DNA of 64,000 nt, from positions 7,873,092-7,937,091 of the forward strand of contig NC_021676.1 of the NCBI RefSeq assembly GCF_000247815.1, in the 5' to 3' direction. The notes beneath the pieces are model-generated. The model made no database searches and had not been told where the DNA came from. It saw only the letters and a program-made list of their open reading frames with translations. Every line of letters begins with the position of its first letter. Within the stretch, counting starts at the first letter, position 1. The position numbers and the translations under genes were made by a program. The DNA is from Ficedula albicollis (taxonomy: Eukaryota; Chordata; Aves; Passeriformes; Muscicapidae). Positions 37,590 to 64,000 of the stretch are shown here, piece by piece.

Positions 37590-39490
37590 TTACAGAACTT
37601 AAATATTTATTTTTAAACCATTTTAAACCCCCCAAAACATTGAAATAGGCTTCATCTATAAACAGATTTACAAGACTAACAACTACAGAAGCTAGAGGAG
37701 CACTACAATTTGTTTCTGTGATGCAGTTATTTTGTAAAGCTTCAGATCAACTGTATTTACAACTTTTGCTGCTTTTACATTTATAAAAATATTTATTTAA
37801 TCCATAACATTATTGTTTTCAAAAACTATTTCCAGACTTTTTTCTCAGATATAAATTCTAATTGAATTTCAGTTATATAGCAGATGAAAGTTTTAAACAG
37901 AAACATTTTTTTAAAATTAAAACAAGGAGTTAAAAGTAATTTTTTTACAGTGTAGGCACCATTGAAAATAATTGTCCTTGGCATATCTAACCACCATCTC
38001 TCACAAGTGTCCTTTATATAAAAATGATGTAATGGCAACATTTGACGAAAAAATGCAGTATTTACTTGCACACCATTACTTTTTTAATATTTGGCAGATA
38101 TATTTCAGATTCTTTAAAATGACTTTTGTGCAAAAACAAAATGTGCAGGTCTGAACCATAAAATAAACACACCCAGCCTTTATCAAAAATAAATTTACAC
38201 CAACAGTTCCACAGCTAAGTACTGAAAAACAATCCCAGTTCAAAACTTCAGCATAATATACATACTGGGTTGAAAAAGGGAAAAAACCAAATCAAAACAA
38301 AACAACAGAAGAGATTACCCATCTAGCAGTACCATAAATATATAACTGAAAGCAACTTTATAGTCTTACCTACTTTTTATGAAAAAAAAATCACTCTGTA
38401 CTGCACAGTACTACCTTTTTGTGAAAGAATATCTATAACTCAGTTATTTGCATATTAACTGGTAAATACATATTTAAAATACACTTTCAGAAAATTATAA
38501 ACAAATTATGTTGATGCACTGTATTGAATGTATTTCAGAACAAAAATGTGTATAAATATCTTACAGGAGAAAGAACACCACCACACAGAACGCTGGTGTT
38601 ACACCGATACCTGCGTGTGAGGTATGTAACGTGCGACGCTCGGCTTCTCTGGCTCCCTTCCACCCAGGCATGTATACTCAGAGGAAAAAAAAATTAAATT
38701 AAGTTAAATTGGACTTCAGGTTTTGTCCATTATTGCCGAAAGCCCCACCCCCTCAACTGTATTGCTCTAAATTTTCCTACCATGATGATATAAGATTGAG
38801 TTACTACTTCAAAACCTGTTCTAAAAGGTAATACACAGACTGTACATCAGGATAGACCTGTTGCTACATATCACCTGCAAACTATTGCCATATTGCTCTC
38901 AAATATATTTAATCATAGAGCTGCCTAAAATACTGTACCAATTTAGAATTAAAATAGATACTGTTGCAGGTTTGTTTTTCAGGGCACGATAACTATATGC
39001 TGGTTGAAGCAGGTGCTACAGCAATACCCTTGCCACTACATTACACGTCTTGAATATGCTTGTGAAAAAGCTATTTTTCTCTGAAGCTTGTTAGTGATTT
39101 ACAAAAGTTTAACTCATGAATATAAAAGACCTGTACAACTCCATGTACAGGAACAAAATAGCATCAAAACATACTGTACTTGCACATTCTATTAACTAAA
39201 GTAATGGTTATTTCTAAAAGCAAAACTGCACCTCAACATTTATCAGATTAAACAGGTGAAACTACAATATTAAAAGTTGTTCTTTACAAAATAATTTCCT
39301 GAAAATATAAAACCATGTGCACTGCCACAAAATAGTTGAGTAGGTTCTTTCAAATCCTCAATCACCATCAATATGTTGCAAAGATCCAAAAGGCACAAGG
39401 AGCTCATGAGCTAAGCACTGCCAAGCTTGAAGTAGTTTTGGTGGGTTTCACTGGGTCCATACGAAACAGCAGTCAATTGTGTGAAGTTTC
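37590..39490 (-). other. STK26: STK26 3'UTR (probable)
   Basis: 1.9 kb of AU-rich sequence follows the STK26 stop on the - strand and reaches a poly(A) signal at 37606-37611 (TTTATT on the + strand). No open frame of note is present. The length is reasonable for this gene, but the extent is inferred. Confidence 0.6.
37606..37611 (-). terminator. STK26: Candidate STK26 poly(A) signal
   Basis: AATAAA on the - strand with GT-rich sequence just beyond it. A + strand AATAAA occurs only some 50 bases away (37553-37558), so both strands carry a signal here. Confidence 0.5.
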
Positions 39491-53542
<14,052 letters not shown>

Positions 53543-54417
53543 CTAGAAGAAGAAAAAAAATAGGAAGGGAAAAAAGACACATGAGTTGCCTTATTTACTT
53601 CCAAGTTATTAGCCCTCATTACTTCCCAAGAAGCATGTCATCCAGATTTATCATCACCAGAAGGGTTGCATCAGGTAAATTTATTTCCTACACACTAACT
53701 TCTAATTCAGCTATTAGTTACAGAACATACATTATGCAATTCTGTCAAAGGTAAGTGAGCCTTACCAGGGAGGGAGTCAGGTACAAACCTCATTTCACTT
53801 CCTGACGTAACAACCCTTTAAAACAAAAGAATATAGCTGTTCTAAACATTAATCCTGTCTGTGCAGTAATTCAGAAGATTGGGGAATGCAATTACTGGCA
53901 CAGGACCACCAGCAATATCACCCAGGCAGAAAAGGCTGGGCTTCCCACGTGGCCAAGAGCCTGGGGCAGGCACAGCTCCCTGTCAGGTAACACAGAGAGG
54001 GGTGCTGGGCAGAGGATGGCACCAGTGCCAGAGTCCGAGAGCAGGTAAGAGCGGGTGTCTTCGGGGCAGTTAAAAGTGCTGACAGAAAGATGAGCCAGAG
54101 GGACTGAGAGGTGTTCAGCAAAAGAACGAGAAGCTGTCATGGAGAACTGAACTCATGGCACTGATAGGAACTGGCTGGTATAACCACAGCCCTACAGAGG
54201 GGAGCAGAGGACACTGCTGCTTTGGAATCTCTGCTGAATACCTACTCTTAAAATCACCAGATTGCTTATTATAAAAATATTTTAAATTTTTTAGCGTCAC
54301 TCAAGTAGTTGGGAAGACAGCAAAAAGGAAGAAAATTCTCATTTTCCTTCAAGATAAAGCATGCCATGTGGCTGCTTAGAGAACCTTGCATATCCAAATA
54401 TCAGAGCACTAGCTTTT

Positions 54418-54581
54418 GAGGGACATGATGACACACTCCATAGTTTAAGACAGAACTTCAGACCATAGTACAAAAGTTTACAGAGAAATGTTCTGAAGGG
54501 AGGGACATGATGACAAACTCCATCGTTTAAGACAGAACTTCAGACTAGAGTACAAAAGTTTACAGAGAAATGTTCTGAAGA
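54418..54581. repeat. Tandem duplication, two copies of 82 bp
   Basis: 54418-54499 repeats at 54500-54581 with a few differences. Confidence 0.9.
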
Positions 54582-55464
54582 GGTCAGACACACACCAAAA
54601 GAACAGAACAGCCCATGCCTTGCAAATCAACAGAAATAAACACCTTACTGCTATCGGGCAACTGGGCAACTGACTGCACAAACCAGTGCTTGAATAAAGA
54701 AACATCCCTGCCTGAAAAAAGCCCTCTAATTCAGTAAGAAGTTTTGAAAATATAGAAGAGATGCTTTGCCTTGCATCTTTCTCACATTCCAAAAGTCAGA
54801 ACCAGCAAAAGAAGCGGCAGGCTTGGTGAAAGTAGACATTTAACCTAAAGCACAGATTACCCTACACAACCAAATATTCAAGTATCAATATGAAACTCCA
54901 GAAAATAACTTTACATTGGTGTTCTTGCAAATTCATCAGAAAATCTTTACTGGGGAAAGAAAAATACATTAGTACTTTAAGCTAGTCCAAAATGGACAGT
55001 CCCATTTTCTTACATCTGGGCCCTTACTGTTGCTTCTTCCCTTTGACCAGAACCAGAATTTATTCCACAATACGGTGAAATGAATCAGGAAACAGATTTA
55101 GCTGAGAGTTAACCAGATGATTTGCCAGGTTTATTTTCAGCTGAATCAGTTCACTGCTTATATATACCAAGCTGCTATTTCTGCTATCACAAGAGGAGGG
55201 AACATGAATTAGTACAGCAGATCCATAGTGATCTGTGGAGGTAGGATTTCTAGATTTTGCAAACTGACAAAATACACCTTGCTCCTGAGAAGCACATTGC
55301 AACAGGAATGAGGAGTTTCCCCTTTGTCTATAATGAGCTCATTGCTACTCTGCTCCATTAAAAACAATCCCTAGAAATAGTTAAACAAAAAACTTGTATT
55401 TTCTTCTATAGATAGAGACAGTGAAAGACCTAAAAGATGAACAAATACACAACCAAAGGAAATG

Positions 55465-55491
55465 CAAAAAAAAAAAAGAAAAAAAAAAGAG
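55465..55491. repeat. A-rich simple tract
   Basis: About 26 A interrupted by one G. No retroelement body was identified beside it. Confidence 0.7.
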
Positions 55492-57540
55492 GACCTTTTG
55501 GTCTGAAATCTGTGAGAACTAATATTGTTGTATTAGGAAAGAAAATGACTGAAGGCTTCAGGTGCTCATAAAAGCTTTAGTTAAAATGGTCCCAGAACAC
55601 CAGTAAATCTTCAGACTGTCCAAAGACATTGCCATACACTACTGCATCAGCTCCTGCCATCATTTCATCGCTAAGACTAAAAACCATTTTTAATTAAATC
55701 TGAATTTAAAATCTATTTCCAGGGTGTTCAAAACCTACTCTAGGGACAGGTGTGGCAAAAGCAGCAGCGACTGCCACCCAGCCTTTCCCTGCTGCCAGGG
55801 AAGATGCCAAACCATCATCTAGCAAGGAACTGCTTCTCAACTGCATTAGCTGCAATAAGGAATAATTTACTGATAGTTCTCCATTTACAATAAACAGAGA
55901 CACACACTTCCAAGAAACAAGTTAAGAAAGATGACTGGCAAAACTTTTTATTGATGCTTAAATACTCATCTTCACAAAAACTAGCTTCAATTTAAGACAT
56001 ACTTGGAACCTGGAATTTCAGGAGTCATTCATACTAATAGGTATTATTGATTTGAGATTAAACCTGTTAAACACTCCAGATAAAAGAATAAGCAGTCAGA
56101 TAAAAGAAAAGCAATTTAATCACAGACATACTCAGCTAATCCAGGCCTTCACAAATGTCTGCTCATCTCAAAGGGCAACACTTGGATTTTGCTGGGGGAG
56201 AAACCTTAAGCAGAAAACTCCTCTGGGCTCCTCAGTAGAAAAGCACATCACTCCATCCTATACACCCACGTAACCACCATCAACAGAACAAACCAGGCTA
56301 CAAATTCTCTCCCCCAAGCTACTTCAGGTGAATCAGAGCTTTAAAGGCTATTTTATCTTCCAACAACTCCTGATGCCATTATGTGTGAGTGCTGGAGTAC
56401 AGGGAGAGAGATCAGTCATGGCTGGACTTTCCAGTGCTGCAGAACTTCATGTACATCCCTGGGAGGAGGAGGTGGAACAGGGGGGCATCAGAGAACAAAC
56501 TGTGCAGGACTACTTGAGGAAACAGTCACATCTTTCTATTCTCAGAAAATCCTCTCACAGCAAGCAAAGTCAGCTTTACAGCTTCTGTTACTCACCGAGG
56601 CTGACAAGAGACTGCAGGACACTCCAGGATAAGGACAAATACTTCCAAGCAACTACAGCTAATATTGAGATAATGTTTCTTTGGAAAGACTTCAAACTTG
56701 TAACACTACGTAACTTAAAACATGGCCTGAGAACAAAGGCTGCATTTTGAAACAGATTTGCTTTTACCTTTCTTAATTTCCTTGTCTTTCAGCCTACTGT
56801 TCTACAGGAATGTTTTTCTATAACAAATGAAAACAAAACAAAACTTTAAATGACTGCTCCATAAACAAATGTACAGAAAAGGATGGAGATTATTTTACAT
56901 AAATAGAAATGTATATGTGTATACACAAATCCTCAATATACACCAGTAAATTTTTGCAACACAGCTGCCAGCTAAACTTGTAATATGGTAGAAATTATGA
57001 TTTTTAACACTCCTGAGCAAAAACACCCACTGTAATTCCTTGTTGTTTCACAGATCATTCATTGAAATGGAAAAAAGCTTTGAAAAACGCCTGCAGGAAT
57101 AACTGTTATTCTTTTTTTAAAAATAAATACTGGTTTCCATGGGAAGCCATGTCTGTTGGGCAGCAGATGGCAACAACACAATAGACAATGTAAGGACTCC
57201 ATCATCACCTCTCCAAAGATAATACCTATATGTGGACAAACCAGGCAGAGAACGTCTTGCTCTTTCCCCCCCTAAGCCCAGTTCCACAGACAGAAGCAGC
57301 AACAAGTACAACAAGCACAGGCACATTCACATGCCAGCTCCAGTCCTGCCAGTGTGACTAAGAGCACCAGCACAAGCGTGACAACACAAGCCCTCTGCAC
57401 CACTTCCAAGTGCACCATTTCACCAGCCCAGCACAACCACACAGCCTGGGGCCTTCAGGAAATCTCTCCTCTCTTATTCAACCTTGTGGCATCCCTGCAT
57501 GTGTTCATGCACATCCGTATGTGCACACAGAAAGTCACAC

Positions 57541-57600
57541 AATTGGGCTCAAAAGAGACCTCAGGAGGTCATACAGTCTGACCACCTGCTCAGAAGCCCC
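57541..57600 (-). mobile_element. CR1-LINE-like fragment
   Basis: The + strand reads AAAAGAGACCTCAGGAGGTC followed by ATACAGTCTGACCACCTGCTC, which resembles the reverse complement of the 3' region of avian CR1 retroposons (rapid resemblance by memory to GACCTCTGGAGRTCATCTAGTCC-type sequence, not an alignment). It would be a short decayed piece lacking coding capacity and lacking the octamer tail. Confidence 0.55.
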
Positions 57601-58710
57601 AAATAAAAAACATTATAGCATTATTTTTGCCATCATACTTTTTTTTCTTTTGTAAACATCATTTTTGCCAGTCGTTGGGTCAAGCATTCTGCCAATCTCG
57701 CTTATATAACCTCTTTCCTTTGATTTCAATAAACACATGTTTCTGAAGCAATGTCCTGGCTATGCTCTGCTACCAGACTAACTTGCTGACTCACCTTCTC
57801 ACCTCTGACCCTGTCATGTGCCTGTACATCAAATTCTGAATTCTTCCTTTAAAACAAACTTAAAACATACTGAATATGTAACTTCCAAGATTATACAGAA
57901 ATCTAATGACATAGACCAAATTAGAAGAAGCAGTGTGTCAGGCTGTGTCTGGATCTGTCAGTCTTTTACAGAAAAAGGTCTTCTGAAAACACCCTCAACC
58001 AAAGGTATTGACTACAATTGAATGAAAAAACAAAACTTCAAGAATCTCGGACAGAGACTGAACTAATGCTTTGATTCTAACAAAATCAAGCACCTAACAT
58101 CCTCTAGGATTCCTGAAGCAACTATTTTAACTGTCTTTTAAGTAGTCTGTCAGCGTGAGAACATATATCTTCTTGTCTTAACAGTATTTCTAAAACCTGA
58201 CTGAGAAATGTTGTTACACTATTAGGACCTTAAAGCATCTCCCAGGCTTTATCAGGACAGAAATTCCCTTAGAATTGTAGCACTGCTATAGAGTAGCTCA
58301 CCTACACTTACATCTACATTACCCAAATATGCATTAAATAAAGATATAATAATTAGTTCAAAGGATTTTATAAAGGTTGGTAAGAGAAGCCCACAGAGTG
58401 TTTATTCATGTTTTTCAAGCACCCACTACTATGGCAGCCTAACAGGTCCTGGTATCTTTGAAAGCCATCAGAATTACCTTTGTTTAAAAGACTGTCATTT
58501 CAAGCAATTCCAGTCACAGGCATTTATCTATTCTCAAATAATAAAGTACCTCCTAAATTTTTCTTTTGTTCAGACCCCCCAAAAATAAAATTAAGAGGGA
58601 ATAAGACTGACAAACCTGATAGGCTACAGTACTTCTTAAGAGTAATACCTTAATCAAGATACATTTTTCTTTATCTCTTACATACACTATCTGCATGTAG
58701 TTTCAGATAT

Positions 58711-58736
58711 TTTATATATATATATACATACACACA
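58711..58736. repeat. TA/CA microsatellite
   Basis: An alternating TA run passes into ATACATACACACAC. Another short GT run lies at about 58852-58862. Confidence 0.75.
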
Positions 58737-61303
58737 CTAATTATACACCATGCATATTAAAACATGCAACAATATTTATTCACATAATTATATATATTTT
58801 CATATTTTACCTGCATAAGGAAAATTACTCACAGAAACAGTGCCACAGGCGTGTGTGTGTGTATACATAAAAATTTAAATAGTTTCCAGTTAATGAAGGC
58901 ACAGGTGCAGATCCATTATTACTTACAAAGAATAAGAAAAAATGAACCTGCTGACATTCAAGACAAGGGTGGACAAGACTAAGATATTAGGATTTGATTA
59001 TACTTACTGGAACTGTATGATACATATCCAGAGAATATTATTTTAATGACAAAACAATTTATTTTATCAAATTTTTACATTATCTACAAGTTTTTCTACT
59101 CAGTGGTAATAAAATCTAGATCTGAGTTTTGCTGTCATTAAATGGGACCTGACCTCCATCACAGTCTTTATGAAACATCTCTCTTATCTGACAAGGCCAA
59201 GACTCATTGCCATTTTTAGTGAGAACCTAGGGAACCTCACACAAAAGCAAAAACAGCAAGCAAAAATATATGTGGCTTTGTTTTCATCACATTAACCATA
59301 AGGAGAGGTGCTTGAAAATTTCTGTGACTATCAAAACTCCAAAATCAGCATTCAAATCCACTTATAGTCAGATTTTCAAGGAAAGAATTACCTTCATATT
59401 CAAACCATCTCTGACCTGTGGCAGATGCGAGCTGTCAATTGTACGTTATGCTGAAAATGGAAACCACTGAACTCACTTCCTTTATTCTTAGCTTTTCTTT
59501 CACACAACATAAAGCAGCTTAGGAAAAAGCATAAATAAGCCCAAAAAAGAGCTAATATCAAATGTCCCAAAGATTAGCTCTTAGATACAAGGCTATTTAA
59601 TAAAATTACACCAATTATTTATTATTTCTGAACTGAGAAACGAAAGAGAGAGAAATTTCCCATGACAGTGGGCTTCTCTATAACTGATATCCTACACATC
59701 CTGCAGTTCAAATGGAGTCCCACTTGGCTTCTATTGTATGTATCAATACCTTTCAACTACCTAGTATATTTTTAAAACATCCTCAAACCACTGCATACAA
59801 CTGCATAATCTCCAGTCTGTTTACACCTCTGAGGAGCACAGCCGATTTAAAAAATGAGAGAAATTCAAGGGGGAGACACACCAATTACATGACTGAGTCT
59901 TTACTAGAATTGGAGAAAGATGCAAGTAGCTCTATGTTTTCTGGCTAGAAGCATGGACATCCTGAAATGGAGATAAAAATCAGTGAAGACATCAACAAGT
60001 TCTGGTGTCCCAGTGTTTCAACTAACTCTGTTCTGCATTTATTAACAGCTCAACAAATTTATCTTTCACAACAAGTTTCATCTTGTCTGTTGAACCCTGC
60101 AGGACAAGTGACTGCTGAACAAGTAACTAACCCACCTCAAGAAACTAACCTGAATCAGAAGTCAGAACACAACAGACACTGCAATTTCTCATTGCTAAAG
60201 AGCACTTGTAACCTCTCCATTTTAGGAACTGCTTTCAAAAACGTACTCTGCAGAGAGATTTCAAAGGCCACATCTAATAGGAATATGGAAAAATAACCAT
60301 TTATGGGCTGCAGACTACTTTTAGCCATGCGCCTTTCCTTTCAGCACCAGCCAGCTTATCAGTACACAAACAATTTTTTTTTATTTTTGCCACACCCATT
60401 TAAAGGAATAACCATGTCAGAATTCTGCCAGCAATAACCTGTACCATTACAGCATTTCAACCATTTTATTAATATTTAAATACACCTAAGTGGCAACTGC
60501 TACATAAATTTGACAGGCTTTCTCACTCTAGAAGCCACTTCAGAGTTTCTTCTGTGTAAGCTAGGACTTGATACACAGCCCTCTTCCTGTAAATAAGATA
60601 AGAATTATACTACAAGTCAGCTAGAACACAAATTACAATGAAATTCACATTTCTAATTTGCCAATTCATAAACTAAAAAGTAGTAAAAAGCCCTCAAGTA
60701 CGACACACGTTAGTACTTTTGCTAAATCTCTCCACTGAAGAAGTCTACTTATTTTCAGGCCAAACAAAATTAAAGTGAGGCACAAAACACGCAAGTTGAA
60801 AAAGGATGGCTCCAAACCACAGTGTGGGTGGGTTAAAGAGCAGGCCACAAGTTTCATTACCACAGATAAGTCTCCAGGCACAGCAAATGCCTGCAATAAA
60901 CTCAAAGTGGGACCCCATACTTAGAGGGTATCACCATTCCTTTAATTTGGGGAGGGAGCATTTGAAGAAAGGAAGGCAAACACCAGTCTACTAGAATCCT
61001 ATGTTTCTGTCCCCTCCTCAAGGCTAGAGGACCACAAGCTTGAATGCTGCACTCTCTTCTTGAACACTGGCCCTCGATCATATCAATGATACTGGACCTG
61101 AAGCTACAAAAAGCACACAAGGAAAACCAGAAATACAACTCTAAAATGAGCTACAAAGAAAGAAACCTCTGCTGCCAGAACCAACCTGCCCATTTCAGGA
61201 AACTCCTTTTTCAATTACTTTGCAGCTCATTCATAGCATTGCAAAGCATCTCATTACATAAAAGGCAAGGGGAAGGGGGAGGGGAGGAAAAGAAACACCC
61301 TGG

Positions 61304-61320
61304 AGAAAAAAAAAAAAAAA
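61304..61320. repeat. Poly-A tract
   Basis: About 17 A after a purine-rich stretch (61266-61303). Simple sequence; no element recognised. Confidence 0.7.
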
Positions 61321-64000
61321 ATCAGATTCTTCTTGCCAACTAGGCTAGAATAAAGCTGTACAGGAATGTAAAAATGTTCTTGCTATGACCAGCTGCCAGA
61401 TGACACCTTCCTTGGTGAGAGATCAGCATCAAGAACATTTTGCTCCCCTCATTCTCTATGTTTTTAACTGATCTACATCAGTAGAAATTCAATCTTTTTT
61501 ACTCCATGTCTTACATTTAGGGATGTTACAACACTCATGGTCACTTCAAGCTGTACACTGTTTTTATTGTTCTGCATTCAGCTCCCAACACAGAAGCCTC
61601 CACTGAAACACAACTCGACATCTAGCAAAGCACAGACTCCCCCTCTGATCTGCCCCCAGCCAACATTATTCAGATATTCAGAACATACAACAGTACCCAG
61701 TTGAGAGGAAAGCCTGCAAAAGACTGGGGAGCAGGAGGAAACAGGAAAAAAAAACCCCACTCTCCAGGACTGAACACATGGTTCTTGAATTCTGGTTCAT
61801 GTAAACAGTGAAGCCACTTTTGGCTCTCAGACTCTCCCTTCCAAGGCTCAAGTGAGAAACCTGCAGATTTCTGCACATTTCTCATTCCTTTTTTTTGCTT
61901 CACTGATGCACAGAGAATTCATGCAGAACCATGGCAGACCTTGTCACAAAGTTTTTTTCAGATACGCTGCCTCAATCAAGACCGTTCAAATCCAGATTTC
62001 AGCAACGCAAACTTAGCTACACACTTCCAAAAATTGCAGTTCTGTGCAATTCTTCAAAGTTTTCCTATGAAGAAGGAACTAAGTTGAAGCCATGCTCTTT
62101 CCTGAGCTATGGACCTAATCGATATAAGCCATCTCTGCAAAAACACAGGCACAAAATATGAGGAAGAATGAGACCAGCAAGCTACTGCTACCTTGTCAGT
62201 ACCTGTATTAATAGGTTCTCTGATTCAGTTCTTTTTGCCAAATCTACTTGGCAGCAATCCTCTGGCAGAGGAGAGTTCAGTACCACCAGGTGGGTACCCT
62301 TCCCAGGAGATTTAAGCTTCTCCTTCAGAGCTAAGGAGTGTGCTCAGTGATCCTCATCTAATCAGCAGAACAGACATGTTCCAGAAGAACTGCCAGAAGT
62401 TTAAATTTAAAAAACAAATGACAGTTCTTTAAATAGAGTAAAATACTGGTGAGGCAGTATTAGCAAGGAATTTTATTTCCAATTATTTTAAGAAAGAAAT
62501 AGCAAATTTGGAACAGTGACTCCTGACACGGTAAGATACCTCACCAACTCTTTATTTCTTCAAAGACAACATACAAGCAGACACTACAGCGTGACCAAAA
62601 ATTCTTGTCACAGAAGCATTTAAAAACCAACTTTGTATTGTTCCTCTCCAACCTCATCTTTCCAAAACCCATTTCTGAACCCTTCTGTCAATTATTAAAT
62701 TCAATCCCTAAGAATAAATGAAAGACAAAACAACAGTCTCTTATTATCTTCCAAATTTCACGACTTCTATATCTGAAGACAGTCATTAAAGAGAAAACAA
62801 GTGGTACTTTTACTACTGGTTCTAAAATTCAGCCTTTCACTTTTAGAGATGACTGAAAACTGAGGCAACTACTCTAGTCTTTTCTTCACTAATACATTTC
62901 ACACGTCTCATAGGACAAATGCTGTTGCAGAGGCACACTTAGTCATATATATGGTTCCTGGTGTACCATTGAGTTTCTATACATAAAGAAACATTCCTCC
63001 CCTCAAAATATGTACCTAAATAAAAAACTGCAATATATTACTGAGATTCTGCTTGCTATGCATTCTCCTTTTGGAGAAAAAGGAGAAAAGCAAGACAAAA
63101 CTTTCATCAGGATTTTTAAAATTGAGACACTGGAGTTCAAGAACAGCCAGTGCAAATATATTCAATGTTCAAATCAGAATAAAATAACAATTATATCCTT
63201 GTAAAAGTCAGAACTCTGTTTTCAGATGTAATGCTTTTACCTTGGGGGAATATTACTCTCTGCCCAAAACTGACATGTTCCAGAACATGCCAGTGTATGA
63301 TGGTATAGAACAGCACAGAGATTAAGGTGAGTTGTCTATGTGCTCTCTCCAGCTTCAGCTGATTTGCCTCTGAATTCCAAGTCAAAGCACTTAACGTGTC
63401 TATAAAACTGTAAAATATGCACAGAAAATACTACTACAGGACTGCACTTTTTTTTTAATCCTGACAAAAAGCACCTGCTGAATTCCAGGTGCTTATACCT
63501 GCACAGCTCCCATCTACTGAATACTCTCCAGAGCTCTGTCTACTCTCCTCCTTTGACACAAGTAAGACAGTACAAGGATGACTGAGCCCTACTTTTCTTG
63601 TCGCCAGAGTAACTTACCACAAGGTATTAGAGGGAAGACCCAAGTTCAGCTAATAAAGCCTGAGCTGATTTAGCAATCTGCTACTAGATACAATAGAGCT
63701 TGTAGGTCCTGCACAACCAGCAAAGGAACAACAGCAGTGTTGAATTTCACAAATACTTTAAAGCAGATCTGCTTCAAGCAGAAAAGAGGCTTGTTCTCTG
63801 TAAGGCTTAAAATATTGTCTTCCTGCAGTCTACCTGCACTATGGCTCAGAGCACCAGTCAAGGAACTGAAACTGGAAAAAACACCACAGTCCACATCAAA
63901 TCCATCACAAGACATCAGTTTTCTAGGCACTGTGGAGGTGTCCTGGTGCCCTGCAAGCACTACACTTTCCAGTTTCCCTTAAGTAAGACATGTTTCTAAA

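Larger units (their letters stand above)
53543..64000 (-). other. STK26: STK26 intron 1 (part)
   Basis: 10.5 kb reaching the window edge, AT-rich. No CpG-rich promoter and no exon fitting the 14-residue STK26 N-terminus is visible, so the first exon is outside. It contains the 82-bp duplication, a CR1-like fragment and simple repeats. Open frames of up to 140 codons (56328-56750) show no known motif. Confidence 0.75.

Noticed and set aside
56328..56750. 140-codon frame on the + strand in STK26 intron 1
   Set aside because: No known motif; composition like the surrounding intron.

Overview
The window is vertebrate nuclear DNA, most likely from a bird and probably a songbird. Genes are split by GT-AG introns, the FRMD7 introns are short, GC content swings sharply between regions, and there is one CR1-LINE-like fragment. 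Three protein-coding genes can be read: the last coding exon of RAP2C (+ strand, 1491-1769), all twelve coding exons of FRMD7 (+ strand, 21076-32849), and ten exons of STK26/MST4 (- strand, 53542 down to 39491). The same three genes are neighbours in human Xq26.2, with the same relative orientations, so this is conserved synteny. By that homology the segment should lie on chromosome 4 (4A in passerines).

Layout. 1-1490 is the last coding intron of RAP2C. 1491-1769 codes RAP2C residues 92-183, and the stop is followed by a long 3'UTR-like stretch reaching a poly(A) signal near 10258. 10.3-20.8 kb is intergenic or upstream of FRMD7. It holds a 1,258-bp tandem duplication and a small CpG-rich block (16546-16804) that ends in a good splice donor and could be a 5' exon of FRMD7. 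FRMD7 occupies 21076-32849, with its 3'UTR to about 34250. Between the two convergent genes (FRMD7 and STK26) lies a 750-bp minisatellite (36601-37352). The STK26 3'UTR starts near 37590 on the + strand scale. The kinase coding exons run to 53542, and the remainder to 64000 is STK26 intron 1. The STK26 start codon exon is beyond the right edge.

RAP2C is a Ras-family GTPase. STK26 is a GCKIII-family Ste20 kinase, and members of the closely related MAP4K/Ste20 group (TNIK, MINK1) are Rap2 effectors. FRMD7 is a FERM/FA-domain protein linked to the actin cytoskeleton and Rac signalling; loss of it causes congenital nystagmus in people. The neighbourhood is ancestral linkage, not an operon-like unit.

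The oddest signal is artificial. Five pure-G runs of 349, 41, 1024, 270 and 30 bases occur, two of them inside FRMD7 coding exons 7 and 12. Four of the five are bracketed by direct copies of the same flanking sequence, as expected from unmerged contig ends or bad gap filling. Removing the tract plus one flank copy in exon 12 restores the reading frame exactly. The window also carries at least a dozen two-copy head-to-tail duplications of 45-1258 bp, some nearly identical, whose status (true or assembly-made) is open. I found no undescribed gene system.
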